Position numbers and translations under genes: made by a program | The notes under the pieces: generated by a model | The model's database searches: none | Told to the model about the DNA's origin: nothing | Seen by the model: only the letters and a program-made list of their open reading frames with translations | Shown here: piece by piece, positions 44,762 through 55,114 of the stretch | Layout: the number at the start of each line of letters is the position of its first letter | Position numbering within the stretch: the stretch's first letter is position 1 | Assembly: GCA_029641185.1 (NCBI GenBank) | Contig: JAPWGK010000009.1 | Location: 942,501-1,006,500 of the forward strand | Direction of reading: 5' to 3' | Length of the DNA stretch: 64,000 nt | Source of the DNA: Pseudofabraea citricarpa | Lineage: Eukaryota; Ascomycota; Leotiomycetes; Helotiales; Dermateaceae

Positions 44762-45958
44762 TTATGTTGCGCTGCTTGCATCCTGAGACCCACTTCCGGT
44801 ACCGGTGGTGTTGACTGACGAAGAACTCTTGTTTGCGGCTGCCATTTGCCATGCTGGAATAGCAGCTCTTCCTGCTGGAGCACCAGTAGTGAAAGGACTG
44901 ACGTTACGGCTCTGCAGTGATGCTATTGACTCGGTTCCAGCAGCATTGCTTACTGAAGCTGGCTTTGGGGTGACACTGTCTCCAGTAGAAGTTCCAGTAG
45001 CAGGGGTTGAAGTAGTTGGGGTTGATGCACCATTGTTTAATGTTGCTCCAGAAGCTCGGCCATAAGAATTCGATGGGGTCATTCTTTGTCCCACCAAGGT
45101 CTTGAGACTCTTTAGCTCGGTGTTTAGTTCCTTTAGTCTTGTGTCTGTGGATTCTTTTTGCCCTTCCATGGCCTTGGGGATCAGATCCTTGAGTCCTCGA
45201 ACCTCATCGCTGATGCGTCTTGATTCCTCCTCTCGCTTTCGGCTTGCGGTTTTCATCTCATCCACTACACTCTCGACCTCCGATAATGCAGCGTCTAACC
45301 GCTCACTCCGAGCTTGCTCCGACTCCTTCAGAGTCTCGGTATCCTTTGCTAGTTGGTCGAGTAAGGCGAAAGCCTTCTCAAATGATTCATCGATTGATTG
45401 TTTGTCTTGTTCGAGCTGGGGAGCAGTAGGAGGTGCAATCATGGGGTAAATATAACGCTGTGGGCAAGTTTAGTATTGGCGATACTATACGGATGAGAAA
45501 CATACCTTTGCCACGAAGTAGGCACCATACCCAACCCCACCCATGACCGTTGCCATTATGAACCAGTCCCTCCAATCCCTCTTGGGAATTTCAGGTGGTG
45601 GAGGCTGCTGCCATGGATACTGCTGATATGCGCCATATCCAGGTGGTGGTTGGCGTGCTATTTGCTGCTGAGGCGCATAGTTTGAATAATTTGCTGGCGC
45701 AGCGGATTCACCACCAGCCCTTGCTAACGCCGCATCGACCTCTTCTTGTGTCAGATTCTTAGATTGCAGGAAGGCTATCCTGTTCTCTATGGGCGAAGCA
45801 GATACGCTGGGGTCTTGTAAAACTACTGAGGTCAGTATGTACTGTAATCGGGTGAATGCGAGTCTCACATGTCACCTGTAGCATGATTAGCAACGTCTGT
45901 CGAGGGAAAGGCGGTTGGTACTTACTGCTGATGCGACAAGGTCTTCTCGAATCGCCAT
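44762..45958 (-). CDS. PEX14: Peroxisomal membrane docking protein PEX14
   Basis: Four exons: 45958-45926, a 7-nt microexon 45875-45869, 45822-45506 and 45457-44762, giving 350 residues. Pex14 forms the peroxisomal docking and translocation complex for PTS1/PTS2 receptors. The spliced N-terminus is MAIREDLVASAVTFLQDPSV, the conserved Pex5-binding domain, continuing IAFLQSKNLTQEEVDAALAR. A Pro/Gln-rich stretch leads to the membrane segment DWFIMATVMGGVGYGAYFVA, then a coiled coil (about 140-230; FALLDQLAKDTETLKESEQA) and a Ser/Thr/Gly-rich tail. The microexon GTGACAT is required: joining exon 1 directly to exon 3 shifts frame or gives a stop. The exon 3 acceptor is a tandem CAGTAG; the TAG choice gives VTFLQDP as in other Pex14 proteins. 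Introns are 50, 46 and 48 nt. Confidence 0.93.
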
Positions 45959-46088
45959 GATGATGAGTCGACTGAGACGATCGAACAATCGCGATCCGTC
46001 AGGTCTGCGGATGCTGCGACTCAAATAATCTGGGGAACATCCTCGAAAATGGGAGGCCGGAGCCGAGGTTGGATCATAGATCACATGA

Positions 46089-46094
46089 CACGTG
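46089..46094. promoter_or_regulatory. CACGTG hexamer upstream of PEX14
   Basis: Context GACACGTGTT, an 8-bp palindrome ACACGTGT, 131 bp before the PEX14 start codon. Confidence 0.35.
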
Positions 46095-47415
46095 TTCCGC
46101 GTCGGCAGGTCTATAAAGTTTGCAGACCCCGAGTTCCGATAAATAAGATTCAACAAAGGGGGTTTGGTTTAGATGAATCTTTAAATATTGAGCAGCTTCT
46201 ACCTGATAGACAACCAAAAAGATAACCCAAACTACGCCCTGAAAGGTCACGGGTAAATTATTAAGAGCATGTTCAAGAGCAGCAATTACTTGTAATTTAA
46301 CATCTTGTCTGGAGTGAACATGACAAACTTTATAGGCGGCTGCCATGATTTCAGTAGAGACACAAGAAGCCCTCTTTAACTTCAAATCTGTATCAAACAA
46401 GTGGCCAGCATGACAACAAACAGGGACGCACATAAAAGTCTTATGATGGCTCCTAGAATATTAGCCGCAAGAGACTTGTCAGTACTAGTGCAAAGATTGT
46501 AAAAACAGGTAGGTAAAATATTAAGTCGACTCAGCACGACTTACAGGCTATTTCAAAACCCATGCCGCAAGAAATAATCTCGGCAAGAGCCCATGTCTTT
46601 GAGCAAATTCACTGCTTTAAATTGCTTTAAAGCCGCGTCGGCTATTTAGCGACCATGTATGTATTATTTGCGACTAGAGAGGTTTCTCTAACATAGTAGA
46701 CAATTACTAACACTAAAAGGAGAGTATTCTTACTTATTTACTCTGTATATATGCCTTATATTTTGTTTTCTATAAGAACGGATATTAATCTATAGATAAG
46801 AAACAAAGTGATTACTCTAGAATAAAGTCTTAATAATTTAGAAGTTAATCCTTTTTCTTAATGTTTCATTTAAAAAAGATTTGGGGCATCGGATAACAAA
46901 AATTTAGTATTCACTAGGGGTTTCTTCCCTTATGGTTATTAATATTACCTTATTTTCCATGTTTGTGTATAAAGGTAGGATATACTCCGATACCAACTCG
47001 AACATAATCATGTTAAAATAAGAATAGAAATAAGAATAATAAGAATAATATTATTATTATTATTAATAACAAGCTGTAGTTACTATTAATATTATAATTC
47101 TCTCAGCCACCAAAGCTCCTGAGACTTAATAAACACAGATACAAGAATTCAAATATCACTCCTTGGCTACAAAGGTGAACTTGAGCAGTCTATACGGGTT
47201 GTTCCCCAGCCGCTCCGACTCACTTGCGCTCACAATGTGCATTTTGGTGGTACTCCAAACGAGTATAGGTCAATTCAACATAACCTGGTGTCTTAATACT
47301 AAGAACTCGACAACTATTTCACCCCGACCTGAAATGTGCAGCTTGAGTAGAAAGTAGAACTGGAACGAGCTTGCCAGGCAATCTAATCTAATCTAATCGG
47401 CTTGATAAACCCCAC

Positions 47416-47421
47416 CACGTG
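47416..47421. promoter_or_regulatory. CACGTG hexamer upstream of NDC80
   Basis: Context CCACGTGACG, about 260 bp before the NDC80 start codon. Confidence 0.35.
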
Positions 47422-47679
47422 ACGAGACACAGCATTGATTGACCAGTTACTGGGGCAACATCCTCACTGGCGAATCATATCCTGATGCTAGGCGCAATTC
47501 TAGACACAACAACAACAACAAATTCCGACCTTCGAGCGCATCAGCGCCCCATAAACACAAAACAGTGCCACGCACGAGAGCGCGCACACAAACAGAAGTC
47601 TTTGCTCCCACATCGAACACCAGCAATCGGCTGACCCAATAACGTAAAGAGACGAATATCTTTGGCCCACCAAATCATA

Positions 47680-50062
47680 ATGTCGCAAGACACAGGCCTT
47701 TTCTCTGTACGCCGACCACGAGAAGTAGGTTTGGAATATGCGAAGTACATGGTGTTTGAATGCTTACTATTTTGCAGACTCTCGGAGGCATTAGCTATAA
47801 TACGAATATTCCACAACCAGCATCTGCAATGAAGCGCTCAAACTCAATATCAGGTGCAAACAATGTCCCATTCACTGCGAGCCATGTGCGATCAATATCA
47901 GGGGGGCGCGCATCTCTTGCTCCTCCACGACCAAATCAGCCCATGTTTCAGCGATCATCCTCTGGCACCAATCTAGCAGATATGGGAATGTCTTCTGTGA
48001 AGCGCACATCATTTCAAAATAACAGCGGTCGCAAAAGTTATGCGCCAGGAAATATGAGTCGTTCGTCTGGCGAAGTATCAGAGAGAAGGAGTAGCAGCTA
48101 CAAGTCGCGCAACTCATCAAGTGGACCTGCGAGTCATCAGAGTTTCTTTCAGCAAGCACCTCAACCTGCCGGCATACCTCGGGATCCTCGACCATTGAAG
48201 GAGCGTGCCTATCAAGCCCAAATTGGCCAAGAACTTCTGGATTACATGTCTGCCAACAACTTTGAAATGGAGATGAAGCATACGGTGAACAGCATCAAAT
48301 CACCAACCCAAAAGGATTTCAACTTGATGTTTCAATGGCTTTATCATCGAATCGACCCCAGCTATAGATTCTTGAAGAACATGGACCAGGAAGTTCCTCC
48401 AATACTCTCGCAAATGAGATATCCGTTCCAGAAGAGCATTACGAAAAGCGCTCTCTCGGCTGTTGGATCTCAAAATTCCTGGCATCTGTTTCTCGGTATT
48501 CTGCATTGGATGATGCAACTTGCTCAGATGTTGGATGGTTATGCTGCAAACCAGTATGACGAAGCCTGCATTGAAACTGGGGTAGACGTGACTGGAGATC
48601 GCATCATCTTCCGGTTTTTGAGTGGTGCATACAGAGACTGGCTCTCCATGGATGATGACGCTGGGGACGAAGACCAGGACAGAGTTTTGGCGCCACACAT
48701 TGACGACATGGCAAGAGAGTTTGAAAGATCCAACTCCAAGTATCTAGACGAGCTACAAATCCTGGAAGCAGAGCATGAACGTCTTCGACAAGATATCGAG
48801 CATCTCGAGAAGACCTCTCCGGATATTGGCACTTTGGATAGGAATTTCAAGATTATGGAGGACGATAAGGTAAAATTTGAGGAATTTGATAATCGGATGA
48901 ATCAAAAATCAGAAAAATATGAAGCACGGATACAATTTTTGCAAGAAGAATTGGACAAGGTCCTAGTCGAGCTTAAGGAGGCCGACGACGAGCGTGCAAG
49001 TCTTCAGAAAGCGGTCGATGACCAAGGAATCAGTATGCAAGATATTGATCGCATGAATTCCGAACGGGAGCGCCTTCAAAAGGGAGTCGAATCAACATCA
49101 CAACGCCTAGAAGATGTGAAGAAGAAGGTCGCAGAAAAGGAATTTGAAGCGAGTCGGAAACTTGATGAGCTAGAACACATGGTTGACAAGTACAATAGCA
49201 TAGGCTACCAAATCGGACTGATTCCAGCGACGGCAACGAATGCGAAAGGAAAAAACTATGAATTGCAGGTCGTTGTGAACGAAGGACCAAACTTCTCTTC
49301 GTCTCAAATGGGAGGGTCTTATGGTGGCGGTACTGATAGCGATCGACTTTTGGCAGATGCCATCACTGGTTATCAACCTGCCCACATATTAAATCTAGAT
49401 CTTCGAGGACAAGTAAAAGCCAGCTTCCTTAGCCTCAGGAAGGAGATTTCCGAACGTCGAACTACAGCAATTGACGAGATGATCAAACATCATGATCTTC
49501 TCGATAGCATCAAGGAAGCCATTGAGGATAAGAAAGGCGAAGTTCAAGCGCTTAAACATCGTGTCAGGGCTGCTGAGGAAGAGTACGAGAGGACAAAAGA
49601 GGTGCGTAGTGCGAACTTTTTGTGACAGGGATGAAAGCTGATAATGTGATAGGTTACAACAACGCAGAAGCTAGAATCCGATACTCAAATTGAGAAAATG
49701 GAAAAGGAGCTTGCAAAGATGCGGACTGGTCTTGGGGAATCTGTTCAGCTGATGAAACAGAGAGAGATGAACACAGACATCCAGTAAGTGTGCTTCCATT
49801 CTTAAAGACAATTTTTTTTTTTTTTTTCAGAAACAGAATACTAACAATTGACAGGTATGACCTACTCACACGCCGTGCCACCGAGCTCCGTGAAGAACTG
49901 CACACGGAGATTGAGAAAATGCTGAACGATATCATCAAGTTCAAAGTCCATGTTCAAAAGAATTTGCAGGATTATGAAGAATTCGTTGTAGACGAGGTCG
50001 AGCACGAATTAGGCGGCGACGACCAAACTCGGGACTTCGACCAAGATATTGAGATGAATTGA
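47680..50062 (+). CDS. NDC80: Outer kinetochore protein Ndc80/Hec1
   Basis: Four exons (47680-47724, 47778-49601, 49653-49783, 49855-50062) encode 735 residues. Ndc80 binds microtubules directly and dimerises with Nuf2. A basic, Ser/Arg-rich N-terminal tail (about 1-130; [30 protein letters not shown]) carries likely Aurora B sites. The calponin-homology domain follows at about 135-260: [60 protein letters not shown] and [18 protein letters not shown]. The rest is long coiled coil with the usual loop interruption, ending EMN. Intron 3 contains a 16-T run (49812-49827) just before its acceptor region. Confidence 0.96.
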
Positions 50063-50634
50063 AGAAGGATAGTACGACTCGTTGGAGTATACTCCGTATA
50101 CTTAGGTTTAGACAGGCGCTTCCGTTTTTAGGCTTTCTGGTAGGATTATTGTAAGGCGTCGTTGGATGTGTGGTTATGCGCGGATACCTTTTTGTTTGAT
50201 GAAGAATGAACTTGACGAATTACTCTACCACGAAGATCATACTACAGTGTCTCATTAAAACCAAGGATATGTTTGTGTTTTGCGGTTGACGACAATACCA
50301 TACTAGTAAGCAATGACGCGAGCAACGATTGACGCCAGGTTCGGTCACGTGTATCAACAATCACGCCAATACCACGCTAGATACGGGCGCCAGCATTTCC
50401 ATTAAGGATTGTTTCTCCCGCCTCGTCTTCTTTATCGCCTCCTCCACATTGCGCTCCTCCATCAACTCCACACCTGCCACTCCATTCCTTGGGTTGCGCA
50501 TACCTGCAGACGTGTGCTTCTCTACCAGTTTCAACTGGCGACCGATATTGACGAGTTATCATCTCGTTGGACTGCTCCCTTGATTTCCTGCAGCCTTTCC
50601 TTCTCGTGAGAGTTGCCGCCGTCGAATCGCCATC
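50063..50634. other. Intergenic region
   Basis: NDC80 3' flank and promoter/leader of the SR protein gene. CACGTG at 50346-50351, 289 bp before the next start. A CTCC/CCTCC-rich leader occurs at 50415-50500. No gene seen. Confidence 0.5.
50346..50351. promoter_or_regulatory. CACGTG hexamer upstream of SR protein gene
   Basis: Context GGTCACGTGTAT, 289 bp before the start codon. Confidence 0.35.
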
Positions 50635-52231
50635 ATGACCGAGGTTTCTTCCACTAGGCTATACTTGGGCAATCTCCCTCGCAATGGTACGTAGCGGCTC
50701 TGCGATGCTGATCCTGGGTTTGCGCATCGATAGGCCCTTTGTTGCAATCAGAACTCTGTTGACAACTGGATAGCCACCAAGGCTGATGTTGAGGCCCATT
50801 TCAACACTCATGGGACTGGAGAGATTACCGAGATCAAGCTCATGAATGGGTTTGGTTTCATCGAGTACAAAGATGCCATGGATGCTCGCGACGTTGTTCC
50901 AGGTAAATATACTGGACTATTTCACTCCATTCTGGCGATCAAAAACTGACTTGTTACAGCTTTCCATGGTTCTGACTTCATGGGTGAGCGCCTAACGGTT
51001 CAGTTCGCGCGTGGTACTCGAAACCGCGATGCCCCATCCTTTAATAATGACCGTTCTGCGCCTCGTCCAAGACGTACTCCTCATCGGATGCAAATCTCTG
51101 GACTTCCAGGAGAAACCAGCTGGCAGGTCTGTTTACCCCGTTCCTTCATCCGGACTATTGGATCTCGTCTCTTGCTATTTGGAATCTGAGAAATAACAAT
51201 CAATTGGATGCCCACGGAGTTCAAAAGCCGTTGTCTTTTGGGGCATGACTTTCCTACTCATTCTGGCCGTCTTAACGCCTTGCCCTGGTTCATACTACGT
51301 GCTAGTGCATATGCCTGAGCAGACGGACTAGATGGATTGCTAAAGCTCAGTCAATTGACTGTTTCATGATGTATCGACTTCTTTCTGCTATTTACTTCCC
51401 ATATCTCACTTCTGGAAATTGTCTGTCAACAGAAGGGAGCTCAATCACAGGACCATGAACTTCTCTGGATTTGATGTTTCTGGCTACAATTTTTGGCAAC
51501 TACCGATTCCTTGGCTTGGCTGCCACAAACCTGGATAACGACTTACATGGATTCTGGATATAGGACCTCAAAGATTTCGCCCGTCAATCCAGCCTTGACG
51601 TTGTCTACTCCGAGACAGGCCGCGACCGTGACGGCAAAGGGTCAGTATCTCCTAGGGTTATTTCGGCTTCGTTGCTAACAAATCAGAAGCTTTGTTGAGT
51701 TCGAAACTGCTGCGGATCTCAAGACCGCAGTAGAAAAACTTGATGGCCGTGAATTCAAGGGAGTTGCAGTTCGATGCATTGCAGATGTAAGTCCTTCATT
51801 GAACTCATCATGTCTAACGCTAACACCAACAGACCCAACCGGATATTCCCCGTGATCGAGCTCGTTCTCGTTCTCCAGGACGTCGACCATACCCAGTTGA
51901 TGACTATGATCGCCGCGGTCCTCGTGGTGGTTACAGCCCTCGCCGTGATGGTTATCGTGATAGAAGTCCACCACGTCGTTACTACGACGATGATCGTGGT
52001 CGTTATGGCCGTTCTCCACCAAGGGGAGGTGCACGTGGTCCCCCTGATGACTACCCTCCACCTCGTCGTGGTGGTGGTTTTGACGATCCTTATCGTCGCG
52101 ATTACCCACCTGCTGACCCATACGTCAACGGACATGGAAGACCACCTCCACGGGATTATCCTCCAAGGGACTACCCTCCCAGAGATTACCCTCCCAGAGA
52201 TCCTGGTTATGACCGTGGACGTTATTGGTAA
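50635..52231 (+). CDS. SR family splicing factor with two RRMs (Srp2-like)
   Basis: Six exons (50635-50686, 50774-50902, 50960-51126, 51564-51640, 51690-51786, 51833-52231) encode 306 residues. SR proteins bind exonic enhancers and help spliceosome assembly and mRNA export. RRM1 (about 8-80) shows RNP2 RLYLGNLP and RNP1-like NGFGFIEYKD. RRM2 (about 97-170) shows RMQISGLPGETSWQDLKDFA and KGFVEFETAADLKTAVEKLD. The tail is RS/RGG-like (RDRARSRSPGRRPYP) with repeated DYPPR units and many Arg-Tyr-Asp residues. All joins keep phase. Intron 3 is 437 nt, about eight times longer than its siblings, and starts with the weak donor GTCTGT. Intron 4 has two possible AGs; only AATCAGAAG keeps KGFVEF in frame. 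Confidence 0.9.
51127..51563 (+). other. Oversized intron 3 of the SR protein gene
   Basis: 437 nt with donor GTCTGT and acceptor GATATAG, inside RRM2. It contains multiple stops in all frames. Such introns in SR genes often hold regulatory elements; none is provable here. Confidence 0.7.
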
Positions 52232-52784
52232 CATTCAACCGCAATCTCTACGGCTCTGGCCTTCGCTGACCAGCATAGATTGCAAATCGAGTTATGAGAG
52301 GTCCGCTTAACAGATAATGGAAATGGGAGGATTTGGGTTTCGGGTTCTGGACAAGTGTCTAAGCAACTTAGCACGAATGAATGCGATGTGGATACATGAC
52401 TCTAACTCTCCTTTGTTCTAAGGTGATGGCTGAAACGACAGTCTCAATTTCTGTTTGATGCGAAACTTGTACACAACCAGGAATGCAGACTCGTTTGGGT
52501 TTTGTAGGGAACCTAGGAAGGAAACACATAGGAATAAAAGCTTCAATTTCCCTTTGTAAACAAAATCTCAGCGTTGAAAAGACTCAGTCACATCATAATG
52601 ACGATTTCCATAAAGACTAGAAAAGCCTTGTCTCTTGTCATTTTCAGCTGGTAGATTTTTCCAGCAGGAAAATATGAAATACCAACGCACACCAAGGACG
52701 AAGACTTATGAGATTACCTCAAGGACCAAAGTAAATGTATTTATTATTGATACAGATTATAATGTACAGTATACTTCATCAGAA
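52232..52784. other. Convergent intergenic region
   Basis: 3' flanks of the SR protein gene and the glutathione transferase. Nothing recognisable. Confidence 0.5.
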
Positions 52785-53787
52785 TCAAGGAGATGCATAC
52801 TTATAATCGTATTGCTTCTTGGCCTTATCCCCCAAATCTTTCAGCTTCTCCTCGTTCTCCTTAAACTCTGGTTCCTCCTTCAACCGCTGCTGATACGCGG
52901 CATTACCAAACTTACTCTCGCTTGGAATACTGGTGCCCTTCTTGACAGCCGGACGAGCATCGATCCTCTCCCACCACTTGTAAAGATTCGGAAACTGGGC
53001 AAGATCAACACCAGCAAAATACGCTACATTGACCCAGCCGAACGAAGCGATGTCTGCAATGCTGTACTTTCCCCGGCCGGGCCCAACCAGGTAGTCTCGA
53101 TCTTTCAATTGTGTGTCGAGGATCCCGTAGAGGCGCTCACTTTCTCCAACGTAGCGTTGGGTTGGGTACGGGATGCGTTCTTTGGCTAGTCGGTAGAAAT
53201 GGTTTGCTTGGCCTTGCATGGGACCTAAACCGCCATGTCTAAACAAGTCAGTTCAATACTTATAGTCATAAGGAAACCCTAGAAAATAGAATAAAAGCTC
53301 ACTGCCAAGCTATCCATTGCTCAGCTCTGCTCTCATCATCTGGATCAGCAAAACTAAAGCGATGCTCAGGATCATAATGGCGCGTCAGATAAGTCAAGAT
53401 AGCAGCGCCCTCGAATACGGCAAAACCGTTACGGTCGTGGTCGACTATGGCGGGGATACGTCCATTGGGGTTAATCTTAGTAAACCAAGGTTCCTTCTGG
53501 ACATTCTGGCCGATGTTGATGGGTTGCCAGGTATACTCCTTGCCGTAGGCTTCCTTTAGCTCTTCGAGGATGATGTTGATTTTGTGGCCGTTGGGCGTGC
53601 CAAAGGTGAGTAGCTCGATGCCCTTGGTGGCCGTGAGGCCCGTGGGTCGGTCGGAGGATGTCATGATGGTGCGGATGGGTGTTGTTCTCTTGAGAAGGTG
53701 CTGTGTAGTTTGGAAGATCCGCGTGAGAGGTGTTTGGAACATGAAGGCTGTGAAGAGGATGAGAAGAGCTCGGTGCAGCAGGCGCAT
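52785..53787 (-). CDS. Glutathione S-transferase, Ure2/GstA-like
   Basis: Two exons (53787-53303, 53238-52785) encode 312 residues from the first ATG, or 271 from the ATG at 53664. GSTs of this class conjugate or reduce substrates with glutathione; Ure2-type members can also act in nitrogen regulation. The thioredoxin-like domain shows IELLTFGTPNGHKINIILEE, INPNGRIPAIVDHD and FEGAAILTYLTRHY (the ES/EG motif that binds the glutathione gamma-Glu). The helical domain shows QHGGLGPMQGQANHFYRLAK and YSIADIASFGWV with the conserved N-capping box. The 41-residue extension before the second Met is rich in Arg, Lys and His, has no acidic residue and begins MRLLHRALLILFTAFMF, unlike most homologues, which start near MTSSDRPTG. 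Confidence 0.9.
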
Positions 53788-55114
53788 TTATAGCTGTGGG
53801 AGGATGGATCGTGCAGTTGAATTAGTCAGTCGGGGTTGCATATGTACGCACTTCTGTGTGATTTTCGGCAGTGAATGAGTTTGAGTTTCTATTGCTTTGC
53901 AGTATTACTTACTGTTCTGTACTGAGATTAATTGAATTGATTTGAAAGCATGGGGAGCTATGACCATTCCGTATCGGGGATGATGTCAGGATGCTTGCTT
54001 GCTTGCTCGCTCGCTTCTTTATCGCAGGAGGGGGACGAGGGGTTCAGGAATGCGGGGCGGCTGTACAGGTACCGTACAGCACATGTGCTGGCATGAAGCT
54101 TAAAGCTTAGCTGCTTAATAAAGAGATGGCGGATATGATATGCAAATCTTATCAATCCAGGGACCTGGGTCATATGGTTCCCAGAGATATATCTCAGGAT
54201 GTTCCTATCAACAATTTCTCCGAGGTCTCTTTTTGTCTGTTTATGCCTTCTATCAAGCCCCATAGCATCCTAAATACATTACAACAGACGCTAGAAAAAC
54301 AGTGTATGTTTAAGATTACACGAGTAGATTAGCTCGAACTTTCTGATGAGTTAAACCATGTAACTCGGCCGAGAAATGCCGATACAAACAACAAGAGCTG
54401 TAATTGACTTAGATGCATTTATTGTTGTGTCAGATTCGGCTTTGGTACACATTATGTGGTTTCTGTGGGATGGCGAGGGATGGTTTGAGATTTCTGATAT
54501 TCGTCAGATGCTCAGAGAGCTGAGCCATCTAATAATAGTTTCTGTTCGACGAGTACAGTATTGTACTTCATCTGTGCTGTGACCAGGCCAGGATTCGGAC
54601 TTGCTCTTGCCCCGCCCTCATCCCCTACGCGGCCGCTGATGACTCGGCTCGGGTCGGCCGCCTGGCAAGATCATGATCATACTGTAATGTAATCATATCA
54701 TCCGATCCGGCGTAAGCTTGGCAGGTGTACATAAATGTAGATGCTAGAATCTCAACATCAGCGAGTGCAAAATTAAGACAATGCTTAATTTCAGTCAAAA
54801 GGAATAGGTCGCTATTGAAAAGTATCTATCCAACGACTTGTATCTTCCTGTAGAGTGGCTGGTTAACGGACGTACGTAGTAAGGCATCTGAGTATTACCC
54901 CGACCCCGTCCAAAGAAACTTCGCATCCGGACATACAATAATTCGACTGCAACTTAACTCCGTTGTCTTGGCTCCTCCTTCCCTCCACGTCAACACAACA
55001 CTGCCTGCTTGCACAGCCAAAAAGTATATCAGACCTGGTTTACACCCGCCCATAAATACACATCCTCCCGTCCTTTCCTTGTTGCTGTTTTTCTTTTTTT
55101 CTTTTCTTTTCCCA
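53788..55114. other. Divergent intergenic region
   Basis: Between the glutathione transferase and the NAPE-PLD-like gene. It contains GCTTGCTTGCTCGCTCGCTT (53996-54015) and a GC-rich inverted pair GCGGCCG/CGGCCGC (54629-54661). The last 50 bp before 55115 are T/C-rich, as expected of a leader. No gene supported. Confidence 0.5.

Larger units (their letters stand above)
45959..47679. other. Divergent intergenic region with AT-rich island
   Basis: Between PEX14 and NDC80. 46560-47160 is strikingly AT-rich, with ATT/TTA runs at 47034-47068. Normal composition resumes on both sides. CACGTG occurs at 46089-46094 (131 bp from the PEX14 start) and at 47416-47421 (about 260 bp from the NDC80 start). 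TCTAATCTAATCTAATC repeats at 47382-47398. No gene supported. Confidence 0.5.

Noticed and set aside
51675..52310. Open frames on both strands over the SR protein tail (Val/Thr/Ile-rich or His/Asp-rich)
   Set aside because: Shadows of the repetitive Arg/Tyr/Pro/Asp-coding exon 6.
54629..54661. GC-rich inverted pair GCGGCCG/CGGCCGC
   Set aside because: Each arm is itself nearly palindromic and short; likely chance in a GC-rich patch.
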